Assembly (NCBI RefSeq): GCF_000698575.1
Contig: NZ_JFHD01000006.1
Span: forward strand, 1-64,000
Length of the DNA: 64,000 nt
From: Caballeronia zhejiangensis
Lineage (GTDB): Bacteria; Pseudomonadota; Gammaproteobacteria; Burkholderiales; Burkholderiaceae
Direction: 5' to 3'
A program made the translations under genes and the position numbers. The notes under the pieces were generated by a model. The model did not search any database and was not told the DNA's origin. It saw only the letters and a list, made by a program, of their open reading frames with translations. This document shows, piece by piece, positions 1-8,547 of the stretch (the stretch's first letter is position 1; each line of letters opens with the position of its first letter).

Positions 1-53
1 GGGGCGTGAAAATCTAAATCGCAATTAAGCCAGCAGAGGCGTAACGGCGACCA

Positions 54-1244
54 TCAACGGGCGAGGAATTTCTCCGCCAGTCTTACCCAGTACGACGATC
101 CGATCGATAACAAATCATCATTAAAGTCGTAGCTGGCGTTGTGCAACATGCACGGCCCCGCGCCGTGTCCTTGCTCCCGGTGCCCGCCGTCGCCGTTACC
201 TAGAAACGCATAACATCCGGGCTTTTCGAGAAGCATGAACGAAAAGTCCTCGGCGCCCATCGTCGGCTCGACGGCGCTATCGACCTTATCCTTGCCCACC
301 ACTTCTGCCATAACTTCCGCCGCGAATCTTGCCTCTTCAGGCGAATTGATCGTCGGCGGATAGTTTCTGTGGAAATGAATTTCCACCTCGCAGTCGTAGG
401 CCGCTGCGGTTGCATCGGCGATTTTGCGCATGCGCGCCTCGATCAGATCGAGCGTCTCCACCGTAAAAGTACGCACAGTTCCTCCGAGCCAAGCCTGATC
501 GGGCACCACATTGGCAGCCTGGCCAGCGTGAATCTGGGTAATCGAAAGCACGGCCGTATCGATCGGCTTCTTGCTTCGCGTGATGATGCTCTGAAGCCCG
601 TTCGCGATCTGAACCGCCGTAAAAACGGGATCGCGCCCGTTATGTGGCAAGGCCGCGTGCGAACCGGTTCCTCGAATGGCGATGCGAAACTCGTTGCTCG
701 AAGCCATGATCGGCCCTTCGACGACACCGAAATGCCCCGCCGGAATGCCAGGCCAGTTGTGAATGCCGAACACCGCATCGACCGGAAACCGCTTGAAAAG
801 ACCATCTTCGATCATGGCCTTCGCGCCCGCGCCGCCTTCCTCAGCCGGTTGGAAGATGAAGACGACCGTCCCATCGAATTTGCCGTGCCTGGCCAGATAT
901 TTCGCCGCGCCGAGCAGCATCGCCGTATGACCATCGTGGCCGCAGGCATGCATACGGCCGTCGTTCGTCGATCGATGGCCGAATGTATTCAATTCCTGAA
1001 TGGGCAGCGCGTCCATATCCGCGCGCAGCCCGATCGAGGCGCTGCCGGCGCCGCGCTTCAGCACGCCGACGACGCCCGTCTTGCCCAATCCCCGATGCAC
1101 TTGGATTCCCCAACTTTCGAGGCTCTCGGCAACCAGTTTTGCGGTGCCAACCTCTTCATAGCGCAATTCGGGATGGGCATGGATCGTTCGTCGGAGCGTC
1201 TTGATCTCGTCGTGCGATGCTTCGATTTCTGGGATCAGATTCAT
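54..1244 (-). CDS. M20-family amidohydrolase (hippurate hydrolase-like)
   Basis: A 396-residue zinc-dependent amidohydrolase of the M20D/hippuricase type, which hydrolyses N-acyl amino acids or related amides in the cytosol. The metal-binding motif CGHDGH is at residues 101-106, the PAEEGG motif (catalytic glutamate region) at 133-138, a further ligand histidine near 162 in GIHNW, and GAEDFSF lies near the C-terminus. A GLRADMDALP block at 72-81 is typical. I chose the ATG at 1244 because family members start with a short lead into the HDEIKTLRRTIHAHPE block; an in-frame codon at 1304 would add 20 unconserved residues. The gene is divergent from the molybdopterin oxidoreductase. The exact substrate cannot be read from the sequence. 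Confidence 0.9.
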   Translation of the reverse strand: MNLIPEIEASHDEIKTLRRTIHAHPELRYEEVGTAKLVAESLESWGIQVHRGLGKTGVVGVLKRGAGSASIGLRADMDALPIQELNTFGHRSTNDGRMHACGHDGHTAMLLGAAKYLARHGKFDGTVVFIFQPAEEGGAGAKAMIEDGLFKRFPVDAVFGIHNWPGIPAGHFGVVEGPIMASSNEFRIAIRGTGSHAALPHNGRDPVFTAVQIANGLQSIITRSKKPIDTAVLSITQIHAGQAANVVPDQAWLGGTVRTFTVETLDLIEARMRKIADATAAAYDCEVEIHFHRNYPPTINSPEEARFAAEVMAEVVGKDKVDSAVEPTMGAEDFSFMLLEKPGCYAFLGNGDGGHREQGHGAGPCMLHNASYDFNDDLLSIGSSYWVRLAEKFLAR

Positions 1245-1404
1245 TTTAACTGCTCTCACGTTTGAATTCGGATTGCGCGTATTGACCGCGCCTGGTCGTT
1301 CCATTCTACGCCGCCGCTATTTGCGCCATCGGACGGTCGATCGCATAGCGGCCGTAATAGAATTCCGTCATCTGCCGCTTTTACTTCGATTTACGGACTT
1401 TCCG

Positions 1405-3486
1405 ATGAACGCTCCAGCCGAGTTTGCCCGAGCCGTGTGCCCGCACGATTGCCCCGATACTTGCGCGATGCGCGTAACGGTCAAGGATGGAAAAGCGGTC
1501 AAAGTCAGCGGCGAACCTGATCATCCACCGACGCAAGGTGTGTTGTGCACAAAGGTCACGCGCTATGCCGAGCGTACGCATCACAAGGATCGTCTTCTGA
1601 CTCCGTTGCGTCGAATCGGCAAAAAGGGCGAGGGCAGATTTGAGCCGATCGGCTGGGACGAAGCGTTGCAACTCGCCGCCGAACGCCTGCAGCCTATCGC
1701 CCGGCGCACGCCTGAAGCCATCGTTCCGTACAGTTACGCGGGCACGATGGGCCTGGTGCAAGGCGAAAGCGTCGCTGCCCGATTCTTCAACGTGCTTGGC
1801 GCATCGCGACTCGAACGCACGATTTGTGCGGCTGCTGGCGCCGCCGGCCTGCGCTACACGTACGGCGCGAGCCTCGGAATGCATTCGGAGTATTACGAAG
1901 AGAGCGAGCTGATTCTGATCTGGGGCGCGAATCCGATCGCGTCGAGCCTGCACTTCTGGACGCGCGCGCAGGAGGCAAAGCGTCGTGGCGCGAAGCTGAT
2001 CGCGATCGATCCGTACAAGTCGCTCACGGCGGAAAAGTGCCATCAGCACATCGCGTTGCGCCCGGGCACCGACGCCGCGCTGGCGCTCGGCATGATCGAC
2101 GTGTTGATCCGCGAGAATTTCATCGATCACGAGTATGTGAGCGCGCATACCGTCGGCTTCGATGAACTTGCGGCGCGCGCGGCGCAGTATCCGGCTTCGC
2201 GCGTGGCGCAGATCTGCGGCATCGACGAAAAGGTCGTTATCGAACTCGCCCGTGCTTTCGGATCGACGAAGAAGGCCGCAATTCGCCTCAATTACGGCAT
2301 GCAGCGCGTGCGCGGTGGCGGCAATGCCGTGCGGGCGATCGCTTGCTTGCCGTCGTTGACTGGCGCGTGGCGCGAGCGCGCCGGAGGCCTGCTGCTTTCG
2401 TCGTCCGGCTGGGCGCCGATCGACGGCAGCGCGCTCGAGCGTCCCGATTTGCTGCCGGGCTGGCCCTCGAAGCTTCCGCGCGCGATCAACATGAACGCGA
2501 TCGGCGACGCGTTGCTGCATCCGGGCGACGAAGCATTCGGGCCGAAGATCGAAGCGCTGATCGTCTACAACTCGAATCCCGTTGCGGTCGCGCCCGATTC
2601 GGCGAAAGTCGAGGCGGGCTTCGCGCGCGAGGATCTGTTCACGATCGTGCTCGAACACTTCCAGACAGATACCGCCGATTACGCGGACCTCGTCTTTCCC
2701 GCGACGACGCAGCTCGAGCATCTCGACGTCCACAAGTCCTACGGGCACACGCACGTAATGGCGAATCTGCCGGCGATTCCACCCGTCGGCGAAGCGCGCC
2801 CGAACACTGAAATATTCCGCGGACTCGCACGCGCCCTGGGCCTTACCGAGCCGGCGCTTTTCGAGACCGACGAGCAGATCGCATCGAAGGCATTCCGCTG
2901 GAACGACCCGACGCTCGAAGGTCAGAGCTGGGACACGTTGAAGGCGTCCGGCTGGCTGAAGCTCGGAATCGCGGAAGCGCCGCTGGCCGAAGGCGGGTTC
3001 CGCACCCCGTCGGGAAAATGCGAGTTCTACAGCGAGCGCCTGAAACGCGAAGGTCTCGATCCGTTGCCCGATTACCTGCCGCCGTACGAATCTGCGGACG
3101 GATCGCCGGATCTGGCGGCCCGCTATCCGCTCGCGATGATTTCGCCGCCCGCGCGCAACTTCCTGAACAGCAGTTTCGTGAACATCGAAAGTCTGCGGGC
3201 GGCGGAGCGCGAACCGCATCTCGATATTCACCCCGCCGACGCGCAAGCGCGCGCCATCGCCGATGGCGCAGTCGTGCGCATCTTCAACGATCGCGGTTCG
3301 ATGCATGCCCGCGCGCGCGTGACGGAACGCGCGCGCGAAGGCGTCGTCGTCGGCTTGTCGATCTGGTGGAAGAAGTTGTCTCCCGATGGCCGCAACGCCA
3401 ATCAGGTGACGAGTCAGGCGCTGACCGACCTCGGGGGCTCGGCGACGTTTTACGACTGCCTGGTGGAAGTGGAGCCAATGCATTGA
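1405..3486 (+). CDS. Molybdopterin-dependent oxidoreductase with N-terminal [4Fe-4S] domain
   Basis: A 693-residue cytoplasmic-type molybdopterin oxidoreductase of the DMSO-reductase/formate-dehydrogenase superfamily. An N-terminal iron-sulfur motif has cysteines at 12, 16, 20 and 48, and the body carries the MGD-binding folds, including the WGANPIASSLHFW region and a C-terminal molydopterin dinucleotide-binding domain around 580-690. Cys141 in ERTICAAAG is at the place where family members carry the Mo ligand. No Tat signal is seen. No electron-transfer subunit or maturation chaperone is adjacent, so the partner and substrate are unknown. I chose the ATG at 1405 because the family sequence begins just before CPHDCPDTC; longer starts read into the promoter region. 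It is followed by fadD after 128 bp. Confidence 0.9.
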   Translation: MNAPAEFARAVCPHDCPDTCAMRVTVKDGKAVKVSGEPDHPPTQGVLCTKVTRYAERTHHKDRLLTPLRRIGKKGEGRFEPIGWDEALQLAAERLQPIARRTPEAIVPYSYAGTMGLVQGESVAARFFNVLGASRLERTICAAAGAAGLRYTYGASLGMHSEYYEESELILIWGANPIASSLHFWTRAQEAKRRGAKLIAIDPYKSLTAEKCHQHIALRPGTDAALALGMIDVLIRENFIDHEYVSAHTVGFDELAARAAQYPASRVAQICGIDEKVVIELARAFGSTKKAAIRLNYGMQRVRGGGNAVRAIACLPSLTGAWRERAGGLLLSSSGWAPIDGSALERPDLLPGWPSKLPRAINMNAIGDALLHPGDEAFGPKIEALIVYNSNPVAVAPDSAKVEAGFAREDLFTIVLEHFQTDTADYADLVFPATTQLEHLDVHKSYGHTHVMANLPAIPPVGEARPNTEIFRGLARALGLTEPALFETDEQIASKAFRWNDPTLEGQSWDTLKASGWLKLGIAEAPLAEGGFRTPSGKCEFYSERLKREGLDPLPDYLPPYESADGSPDLAARYPLAMISPPARNFLNSSFVNIESLRAAEREPHLDIHPADAQARAIADGAVVRIFNDRGSMHARARVTERAREGVVVGLSIWWKKLSPDGRNANQVTSQALTDLGGSATFYDCLVEVEPMH

Positions 3487-3614
3487 CAAGCTTCGGAGCG
3501 GCGGACTCGGACGGGTTTGGTGGAAGGCGTCTAACCCGATTGTCGGAGACCGGCCGAAAAGCTAGGATCTCGTTTCCGCACGATCATTCTAAAATCATAT
3601 AAAGGAGACGCCGT

Positions 3615-5288
3615 ATGGAGAAACCCTGGCTGAAGTCTTACCCGGCCGGCGTGCCTGCGGAGATCGATCCATCCGCTTATCGGTCCGTTTCGGAGCTGCT
3701 CGAGGACAGCTTTCGCGCGAATCGCGATCGCCGCGCGTTCGTCTGCATGGGCCAGGCGATCACGTACGCCGAACTCGACGCGATGTCGAGAAAGCTGGCC
3801 GCGTGGTTCCAGAAGCGAGGAATGAAGCCGGGCGCGCGCGTCGCGCTGATGATGCCGAACGTGCTGCAGTATCCGATCGCGATCGCGGCGGTATTGCGCG
3901 CGGGTTACATCGTCGTCAACGTGAATCCGCTTTACACGCCGCGCGAACTCGAGCATCAGCTCAAGGACAGCGGCGCGGAAGCAATCGTCATTTTGGAGAA
4001 TTTCGCCGGCACGTTGCAGGCGGTCGTCAAGAACACGGCGATCAAACATATCGTCGTCGCGGCGATGGGCGATCTCATGGGTTTGAAAGGGGTGCTCGTC
4101 AACTTCGTCGTGCGCAGCGTGAAGAAGATGGTGCCAGAGTGGAAACTGCCTGGCAGCGTCCGATTCAACGAAGCGCTGAGCGAAGGCGGCCGCGGCACGC
4201 TCCAGCCGGTCACCCAAAGTCCCGATGACGTCGCGTTCCTGCAGTACACCGGCGGCACGACGGGCGTCGCGAAAGGCGCGACGCTGACGCATCGCAATCT
4301 GATCGCGAACACGCTGCAGTCAGAAGTGTGGCTCGACCCGGCCCGCAAGCGCCGTCGCGACATCGATCAGTTCGTTTGCGTGGTCGCGCTGCCGCTTTAT
4401 CACATCTTCGCGCTGACGGTCTGCGGCATGCTCACGATCCGTACCGGCGGCCTTGGCGTGCTGATACCGAACCCGCGAGATATCGCCGGAACCATCAAGG
4501 AACTGAAGGGCGTTCCCATCAACACATTCCCGGCCGTCAACACGCTCTACAACGCGTTGTTGAATCATCCAGACTTCAACAAGCTCGATTTCTCGAAGCT
4601 CATCGCTGCGAACGGCGGCGGGATGGCCGTGCAGGAAGCCGTCGCGAAGCGCTGGTTCGCGGCGACCGGCGTGCCGATCGTCGAGGGTTACGGCTTGTCC
4701 GAAACCTCGCCGTGCGTGACCTGCAATCCGGTGACGGCGACCGAATACACGGGCACGATCGGCTTGCCGCTTCCGTCCACGGAAATCTCCATCCGCGACG
4801 ACGACAACAACGAAGTGCCGCTCGGCCAGCCCGGCGAGATCTGCATTCGCGGCCCGCAGGTGATGGCGGGCTACTGGAATCGTCCCGACGAAACCGCGAA
4901 GGTGATGACCCCCGACGGCTTCTTCCGCTCAGGCGACGTCGGCGTGCTCGATGAGCGCGGCTACGTGAAGATCGTCGATCGCAAGAAGGACATGATTCTC
5001 GTCTCCGGCTTCAACGTGTATCCGAACGAGATTGAAGATGTTGTCGCGATGCTGCCCGGCGTGTTCGAAGTTGCCGCGGTGGGCGTGAAGGATCAGGCGT
5101 CGGGCGAAGCGGTGAAGCTCTTCATCGTGCGCAAGGATGCGAGCCTGACGGAAGCGGATGTCATCGCGTACTGCAGGGAACGGCTGACCGGCTACAAGCG
5201 TCCGCGCATGATCGAGTTCCGCAACGAGTTGCCGAAGAGCAATGTCGGCAAGATCTTGCGGCGGGAATTGCGCGACGGCCGCGCGTAG
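3615..5288 (+). CDS. fadD: Long-chain-fatty-acid--CoA ligase
   Basis: A 557-residue acyl-adenylate-forming enzyme that activates fatty acids to acyl-CoA for beta-oxidation or lipid synthesis. The AMP-binding P-loop YTGGTTGVAKGA starts at residue 211. An adenylate motif GYGLSET is near 360, the hinge-type motif GDVGVLDERGYVKIVDRKKDMI is in the C-terminal third, and the catalytic lysine region PKSNVGKILRREL is near the end. Length matches E. coli FadD (about 560). An AAGGAG ribosome site precedes the ATG by about 8 nt. It ends in a strong intrinsic terminator and is convergent with the porin gene. Confidence 0.93.
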   Translation: MEKPWLKSYPAGVPAEIDPSAYRSVSELLEDSFRANRDRRAFVCMGQAITYAELDAMSRKLAAWFQKRGMKPGARVALMMPNVLQYPIAIAAVLRAGYIVVNVNPLYTPRELEHQLKDSGAEAIVILENFAGTLQAVVKNTAIKHIVVAAMGDLMGLKGVLVNFVVRSVKKMVPEWKLPGSVRFNEALSEGGRGTLQPVTQSPDDVAFLQYTGGTTGVAKGATLTHRNLIANTLQSEVWLDPARKRRRDIDQFVCVVALPLYHIFALTVCGMLTIRTGGLGVLIPNPRDIAGTIKELKGVPINTFPAVNTLYNALLNHPDFNKLDFSKLIAANGGGMAVQEAVAKRWFAATGVPIVEGYGLSETSPCVTCNPVTATEYTGTIGLPLPSTEISIRDDDNNEVPLGQPGEICIRGPQVMAGYWNRPDETAKVMTPDGFFRSGDVGVLDERGYVKIVDRKKDMILVSGFNVYPNEIEDVVAMLPGVFEVAAVGVKDQASGEAVKLFIVRKDASLTEADVIAYCRERLTGYKRPRMIEFRNELPKSNVGKILRRELRDGRA

Positions 5289-5310
5289 CGGCTGCATCGT
5301 CCAAAGCGAA

Positions 5311-5344
5311 AAGCCTTCGTGTCGCGAGATGCGAAGGCTTTTTT
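5311..5344 (+). terminator. Intrinsic terminator of fadD
   Basis: A 9-bp perfect stem (AAGCCTTCG paired with CGAAGGCTT) with a 12-nt loop is followed by a run of T, 23 nt after the fadD stop. Confidence 0.9.
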
Positions 5345-5362
5345 GTTGCCCGCAGCGGAACG

Positions 5363-5388
5363 AAAAAAAGGCGCCCGAAGGCGCCTTT
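5363..5388 (-). terminator. Intrinsic terminator of the porin gene
   Basis: A 9-bp stem (AAAGGCGCC/GGCGCCTTT) with a tetraloop reads TTCG on the minus strand, followed there by seven T. It lies about 28 nt beyond the porin stop and back-to-back with the fadD terminator. Confidence 0.9.
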
Positions 5389-5416
5389 CAGTGCGTACTG
5401 CTTTGTTACGACCTTA

Positions 5417-6592
5417 TTAGAACTTGTGGCGGATACCGACAACAGCGGCAACCTGGTTCGACGTCGACGACGCCGACAGGCCGTTGATGTTCGCAACCGC
5501 AGGGCGGTTCAACGAATCCGTGCCGCTTGCGTGCTGGTAGATACCGTCGATGTACACGTCCGTGCGCTTCGACAGGAAGTAGTCCGCGCCGAGCATGCCT
5601 TGGTGGTACTTGGCATCGGCCAGGCCGTAACCCTTCGTGTAGTCATATGCCACGCCCAGCAGCAGGGCCGGGGTCAGCTGATACTTGAAGTTGATTTCGG
5701 CGTTATGGAACTTGCCCGAGCCGCCCGTGTAGCCAGCCGGGTTCAGGCCAGCGCCTGCTTCGTTGTTGACGTCCTTGAACTGCGTGTTGCTATACGTCGC
5801 GCCGATGGTCGCTGCGCCGAACGTGTAAGCACCGCCAGCCGAGATGACTTGCTGCGTCTTGGCGGATGCGAAGCCCGAGTACACGCGGCTCGACATGTTC
5901 GAAGCCGTAGGCGTCGTGGCAGCGTTGCGGCTCGTGGCGTTGTTGCCGAAGAACGAGTAGTTCGGGTCCTTGACGTTCAAGTAGCCCGCGCCCAATTGCA
6001 GCGGACCCTGCGAGTAGCCGAGACCAACCGACCAGATCTGGTTGCGGTTGAACTGGCCAGCTTGGCCGCCGAGGCTGTACAGGCCGCCGAACGTGAAGCC
6101 GGCGTAGTTCGCGCTCGTGTACTTGATCGCGTTGTTCACGCGATTCGAGTTGTTCATGTTGTCCAGGTCGCCCGGGTGCGCGCCGAAGTACGACGCCCAC
6201 TGGCTACCGACTTCGAATGCCCCGGTGTAGTCAACCACGGAGTCGTACTGGCGACCCAGCGTGACCGTACCGAATTGCGTCGAGCCCAGACCGACATAAG
6301 CCTGGCGGCCGAACAGGTCGCCGCCTTGGCCCAGCTGGCCGTTGAACACGTTGAAGCCGCCTTCCAACACGAAGATGGCCTTCAGACCGCCACCGAGGTC
6401 TTCCGTGCCGCGCAGGCCCCAACGGCTACCTTGCAGGTTGCCGCTGTTCATGGAGTACAGCTTTTGGCCGTTGCTGTTGTTGTTGTACGCGAAGCCAGCG
6501 TCGATGATGCCGTACAGCGTCACACTGCTCTGCGCATGTGCGGCGCCTGCGAATGCGCCCAGTGCGGCGAGAGCGAGAAGCGACTTTTTCAT
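5417..6592 (-). CDS. Gram-negative outer-membrane porin (OpcP/Omp38-like)
   Basis: A 391-residue trimeric-type general diffusion porin of the betaproteobacterial family. A classical Sec signal peptide (MKKSLLALAALGAFAGAAHA, cut before QSSVTLYG) is followed by the family opening SSVTLYGIIDAGF, alternating beta-strand pattern, and the motif GSRWGLRGTEDLGGGLKAIF. The last residue is phenylalanine (GIRHKF), the signature recognised by the BAM complex. I preferred the ATG at 6592 over one five codons upstream because it begins the signal peptide and has GGAG about 10 nt before it. The gene is monocistronic, between its own terminator and a 460-bp upstream region. Such porins are highly expressed; substrate specificity is not readable. 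Confidence 0.95.
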   Translation of the reverse strand: MKKSLLALAALGAFAGAAHAQSSVTLYGIIDAGFAYNNNSNGQKLYSMNSGNLQGSRWGLRGTEDLGGGLKAIFVLEGGFNVFNGQLGQGGDLFGRQAYVGLGSTQFGTVTLGRQYDSVVDYTGAFEVGSQWASYFGAHPGDLDNMNNSNRVNNAIKYTSANYAGFTFGGLYSLGGQAGQFNRNQIWSVGLGYSQGPLQLGAGYLNVKDPNYSFFGNNATSRNAATTPTASNMSSRVYSGFASAKTQQVISAGGAYTFGAATIGATYSNTQFKDVNNEAGAGLNPAGYTGGSGKFHNAEINFKYQLTPALLLGVAYDYTKGYGLADAKYHQGMLGADYFLSKRTDVYIDGIYQHASGTDSLNRPAVANINGLSASSTSNQVAAVVGIRHKF

Positions 6593-7054
6593 TGATTGAA
6601 TCTCCAAGGAGTGTTTGCGACTTTTGGCAAGGTCACTGTTCTTAGCGCCAGTGTGTTGACGGTCCCTGCCTGCTTCTTAACGAAGGTGACACGTAATGTA
6701 ACAAAGAGGCTTTAACGGACAAAGGAAAAGGGGCTGGTCCGCCGGACTCATGTGACGTTTACGCAACAGGCGCTAAAATGTTGGTTTTGCAGGATATTTG
6801 CGACCCGTGTTTGCCCTAATTACCAAAACAGGTGCTTCATAAGGGGCGATCGGGCGGTCGACGGTGTCAGGTTGGCGCCATATTCGCGATCAGACTTCGA
6901 GCCTGTAATCCGGAGAAATCGCACATGCTCCGTGGCCGCTGAACGCGGTATCCGGCAAGCCCGCGCCCCTTCGGCGCCAGTCGATGTGCGCTAAAATTCG
7001 CGTTTTCCGCGAGCGTCCGCTCCGTCTGCGGACCATGAAGAGAGAGGTGACACC
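6593..7054. other. Intergenic region between divergent porin and coq7
   Basis: 462 bp with no convincing gene. It must hold the porin promoter (minus strand) and coq7 promoter (plus strand). The 10-mer GCGCTAAAAT occurs exactly twice, at 6770-6779 and 6988-6997, each containing a TAAAAT that could serve as a -10 element. GTGACG at 6752-6757 sits 16 nt before the first TAAAAT and could be its -35. No strong porin promoter could be defined by eye. Confidence 0.5.
6988..6997 (+). promoter_or_regulatory. Possible -10 element of coq7
   Basis: GCGCTAAAAT ends 57 nt before the coq7 ATG. TAAAAT at 6992-6997 fits a -10 hexamer, but no good -35 is seen. GCTAAAATTC also occurs in front of secA (28185-28194), which supports a shared promoter style. 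Confidence 0.35.
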
Positions 7055-7711
7055 ATGACGCTCGATGAAGTCATCAGCGAATTCGATCGAGGCTTGCGGT
7101 CCATGACGGGCGTGAGCCGCATGTCGCGTCCGATTCCTGAATCGACGATGTCGCCTCTGGACGCGACCGGCGATGTCCTCTCGGAACAATCGCAACTCAC
7201 CGAAGAAGAACGCGCCCATTCGGCCGGACTGATGCGCGTGAATCACGTTGGCGAAGTCTGCGCGCAAGCGCTTTATCAGGCGCAGAAGCTCGCCACAAGC
7301 TCGCCCGAGCTCAAGGCCAGTTTCGAGCGAGCGGCGCGTGAAGAGGAAGACCATCTCGCGTGGACTTCGACGCGGCTCAAAGATCTGGAATCGCGGCCGA
7401 GCCTGCTGAACCCGTTGTGGTACGCGGGTGCGCTGGCGATCGGTTTCGTCGCGGGGCGCTTCGGCGATCGCGCGAGTCTCGGCTTCATGGCCGAAACCGA
7501 GCGTCAGGTCGAGCAGCATCTCGATGGCCACATGAAGACCTTGCCCGTCAACGATCACGCATCCCGCGCGATCGTCGAGCAAATGCGTCTCGATGAAAGC
7601 GCGCACGCCGCAGCAGCCATCGGCGCTGGTGGGAGCGAGGTTCCGTTTCCGGTGCGCGCGTTGATGCGCGCAGCTTCCAAAGTCATGACGCGCACGGCCT
7701 ATTACATATAG
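7055..7711 (+). CDS. coq7: Demethoxyubiquinone hydroxylase (Coq7 family)
   Basis: A 218-residue di-iron monooxygenase that adds the last ring hydroxyl in ubiquinone synthesis (2-octaprenyl-3-methyl-6-methoxy-1,4-benzoquinol to the 5-hydroxy product). Iron ligands are visible as Glu67 in NHVGEV, the EEEDH block at 96-100, [10 protein letters not shown] in the second half, and DESAH near residue 185. It is the betaproteobacterial type with an N-terminal lead before the conserved [12 protein letters not shown] block. GAGAGGTGA precedes the ATG by a normal spacing. It is a single gene upstream of the dcw cluster, peripheral on the inner membrane face. Confidence 0.93.
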   Translation: MTLDEVISEFDRGLRSMTGVSRMSRPIPESTMSPLDATGDVLSEQSQLTEEERAHSAGLMRVNHVGEVCAQALYQAQKLATSSPELKASFERAAREEEDHLAWTSTRLKDLESRPSLLNPLWYAGALAIGFVAGRFGDRASLGFMAETERQVEQHLDGHMKTLPVNDHASRAIVEQMRLDESAHAAAAIGAGGSEVPFPVRALMRAASKVMTRTAYYI

Positions 7712-7963
7712 TGTGACAAAGCCTCGTTCGCTCGCTTGCCGGGTCGAGCGAGGCATTCGCCGCCGAAACTCATCATCGAATCAAAAAACGGCTGTAAGAA
7801 CCGTTACATTTCCCTCATTTCGCCTGCTCTTTTCACGTACTACCTTCACATCCCGCACTAGCTCTCTAATTCATAACGGTTTTCTCTTTTGCCGTTACTT
7901 CAAGCTCCTGCGCTAAGTCCTTGTTCTAGCAAATAAAAAGCACTCGAAAAAAAGGTACGCGTC

Positions 7964-7992
7964 TTGACCGAGGAAATGCGTTCCTCTAAAGT
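7964..7992 (+). promoter_or_regulatory. Sigma70-type promoter of mraZ and the dcw cluster
   Basis: TTGACC (7964-7969) and TAAAGT (7987-7992) are separated by exactly 17 bp. The spacer is a perfect inverted repeat, GAGGAA-N5-TTCCTC (7970-7986). Confidence 0.75.
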
Positions 7993-8025
7993 GGGAGACA
8001 GTGTGAGAAAGTGGTCTTTTGTGTG
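7991..8025 (+). promoter_or_regulatory. MraZ operator: four GTGGG-like boxes at 10-bp spacing
   Basis: The pentamers GTGGG, GTGTG, GTGGT and GTGTG start at 7991, 8001, 8011 and 8021, exactly one helical turn apart, directly at and after the -10 element. MraZ of E. coli and other bacteria is known to bind TGGGN repeats with 5-nt spacers in front of its own operon, so autorepression is expected. Confidence 0.8.
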
Positions 8026-8102
8026 ATTCACAACCCATTTTCGAGCAAAACTGGAGAGGGACGGGCGTCGTGGTGGGCGTCCGAAAACGGGGAGAAGGGC
8101 GA

Positions 8103-8531
8103 GTGTTCCAAGGGGCGTCGGCGCTGACGCTCGATGCGAAAGGGCGGATGTCGGTTCCGTCGCGCTATCGGGAAGCGCTGCAAGGGCAGGCAGAAGGCCG
8201 GGTGACGCTCACGAAGAGCCCGGATGGATGCCTGTTGCTCTTTCCCCGCCCGGAGTGGGAAGTCTTCCGCGCCAAGGTCGCCGCGCTTCCGATGGAAGCC
8301 ATGTGGTGGCGGCGCATCTTTCTCGGTAATGCAATGGATGTCGAACTCGACGGCAACGGGCGCGTGCTGGTCTCGCCCGAGCTGCGCGCTGCCGCGTCGC
8401 TGGAAAAAGAAGTGACGCTGCTCGGCATGGGCGCGCACTTCGAGTTGTGGGACTCGCAGACTTACGCGGCGAAGGAAGCCGCGGCCATGGCGCAGGGCAT
8501 GCCCGACGCGCTGAAAAACTTCACTTTCTGA
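8103..8531 (+). CDS. mraZ: Transcriptional regulator MraZ
   Basis: A 142-residue DNA-binding protein made of two AbrB/SpoVT-like halves, with the signature [13 protein letters not shown] at residues 11-23 and its repeat [13 protein letters not shown] in the second half. MraZ proteins assemble into rings and repress their own dcw promoter. I chose the GTG at 8103 because orthologs begin with [14 protein letters not shown] and a GGAGAAGGG ribosome site lies just upstream. An upstream in-frame start would run through the operator. First gene of the dcw cluster, 16 nt before rsmH. Confidence 0.95.
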   Translation: MFQGASALTLDAKGRMSVPSRYREALQGQAEGRVTLTKSPDGCLLLFPRPEWEVFRAKVAALPMEAMWWRRIFLGNAMDVELDGNGRVLVSPELRAAASLEKEVTLLGMGAHFELWDSQTYAAKEAAAMAQGMPDALKNFTF

Positions 8532-8547
8532 CGCGGCGCTGAACAAC

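Larger units (their letters stand above)
7712..8102. other. Intergenic region carrying the dcw-cluster control region
   Basis: 391 bp between coq7 and mraZ. The first 200 bp are pyrimidine-rich and AT-richer than the neighbours, with no gene seen. The last 140 bp hold the mraZ promoter (7964-7992), a palindrome in its spacer, and the MraZ boxes (7991-8025). Confidence 0.7.

Noticed and set aside
12-24. AATCTAAATCGCA near the window start matches 59581-59593
   Set aside because: A single 13-nt match is expected many times by chance in 64 kb.
6752-6994. An 80-codon frame between porin and coq7
   Set aside because: Overlaps the expected promoter area, ordinary chance-frame composition, no ribosome site.
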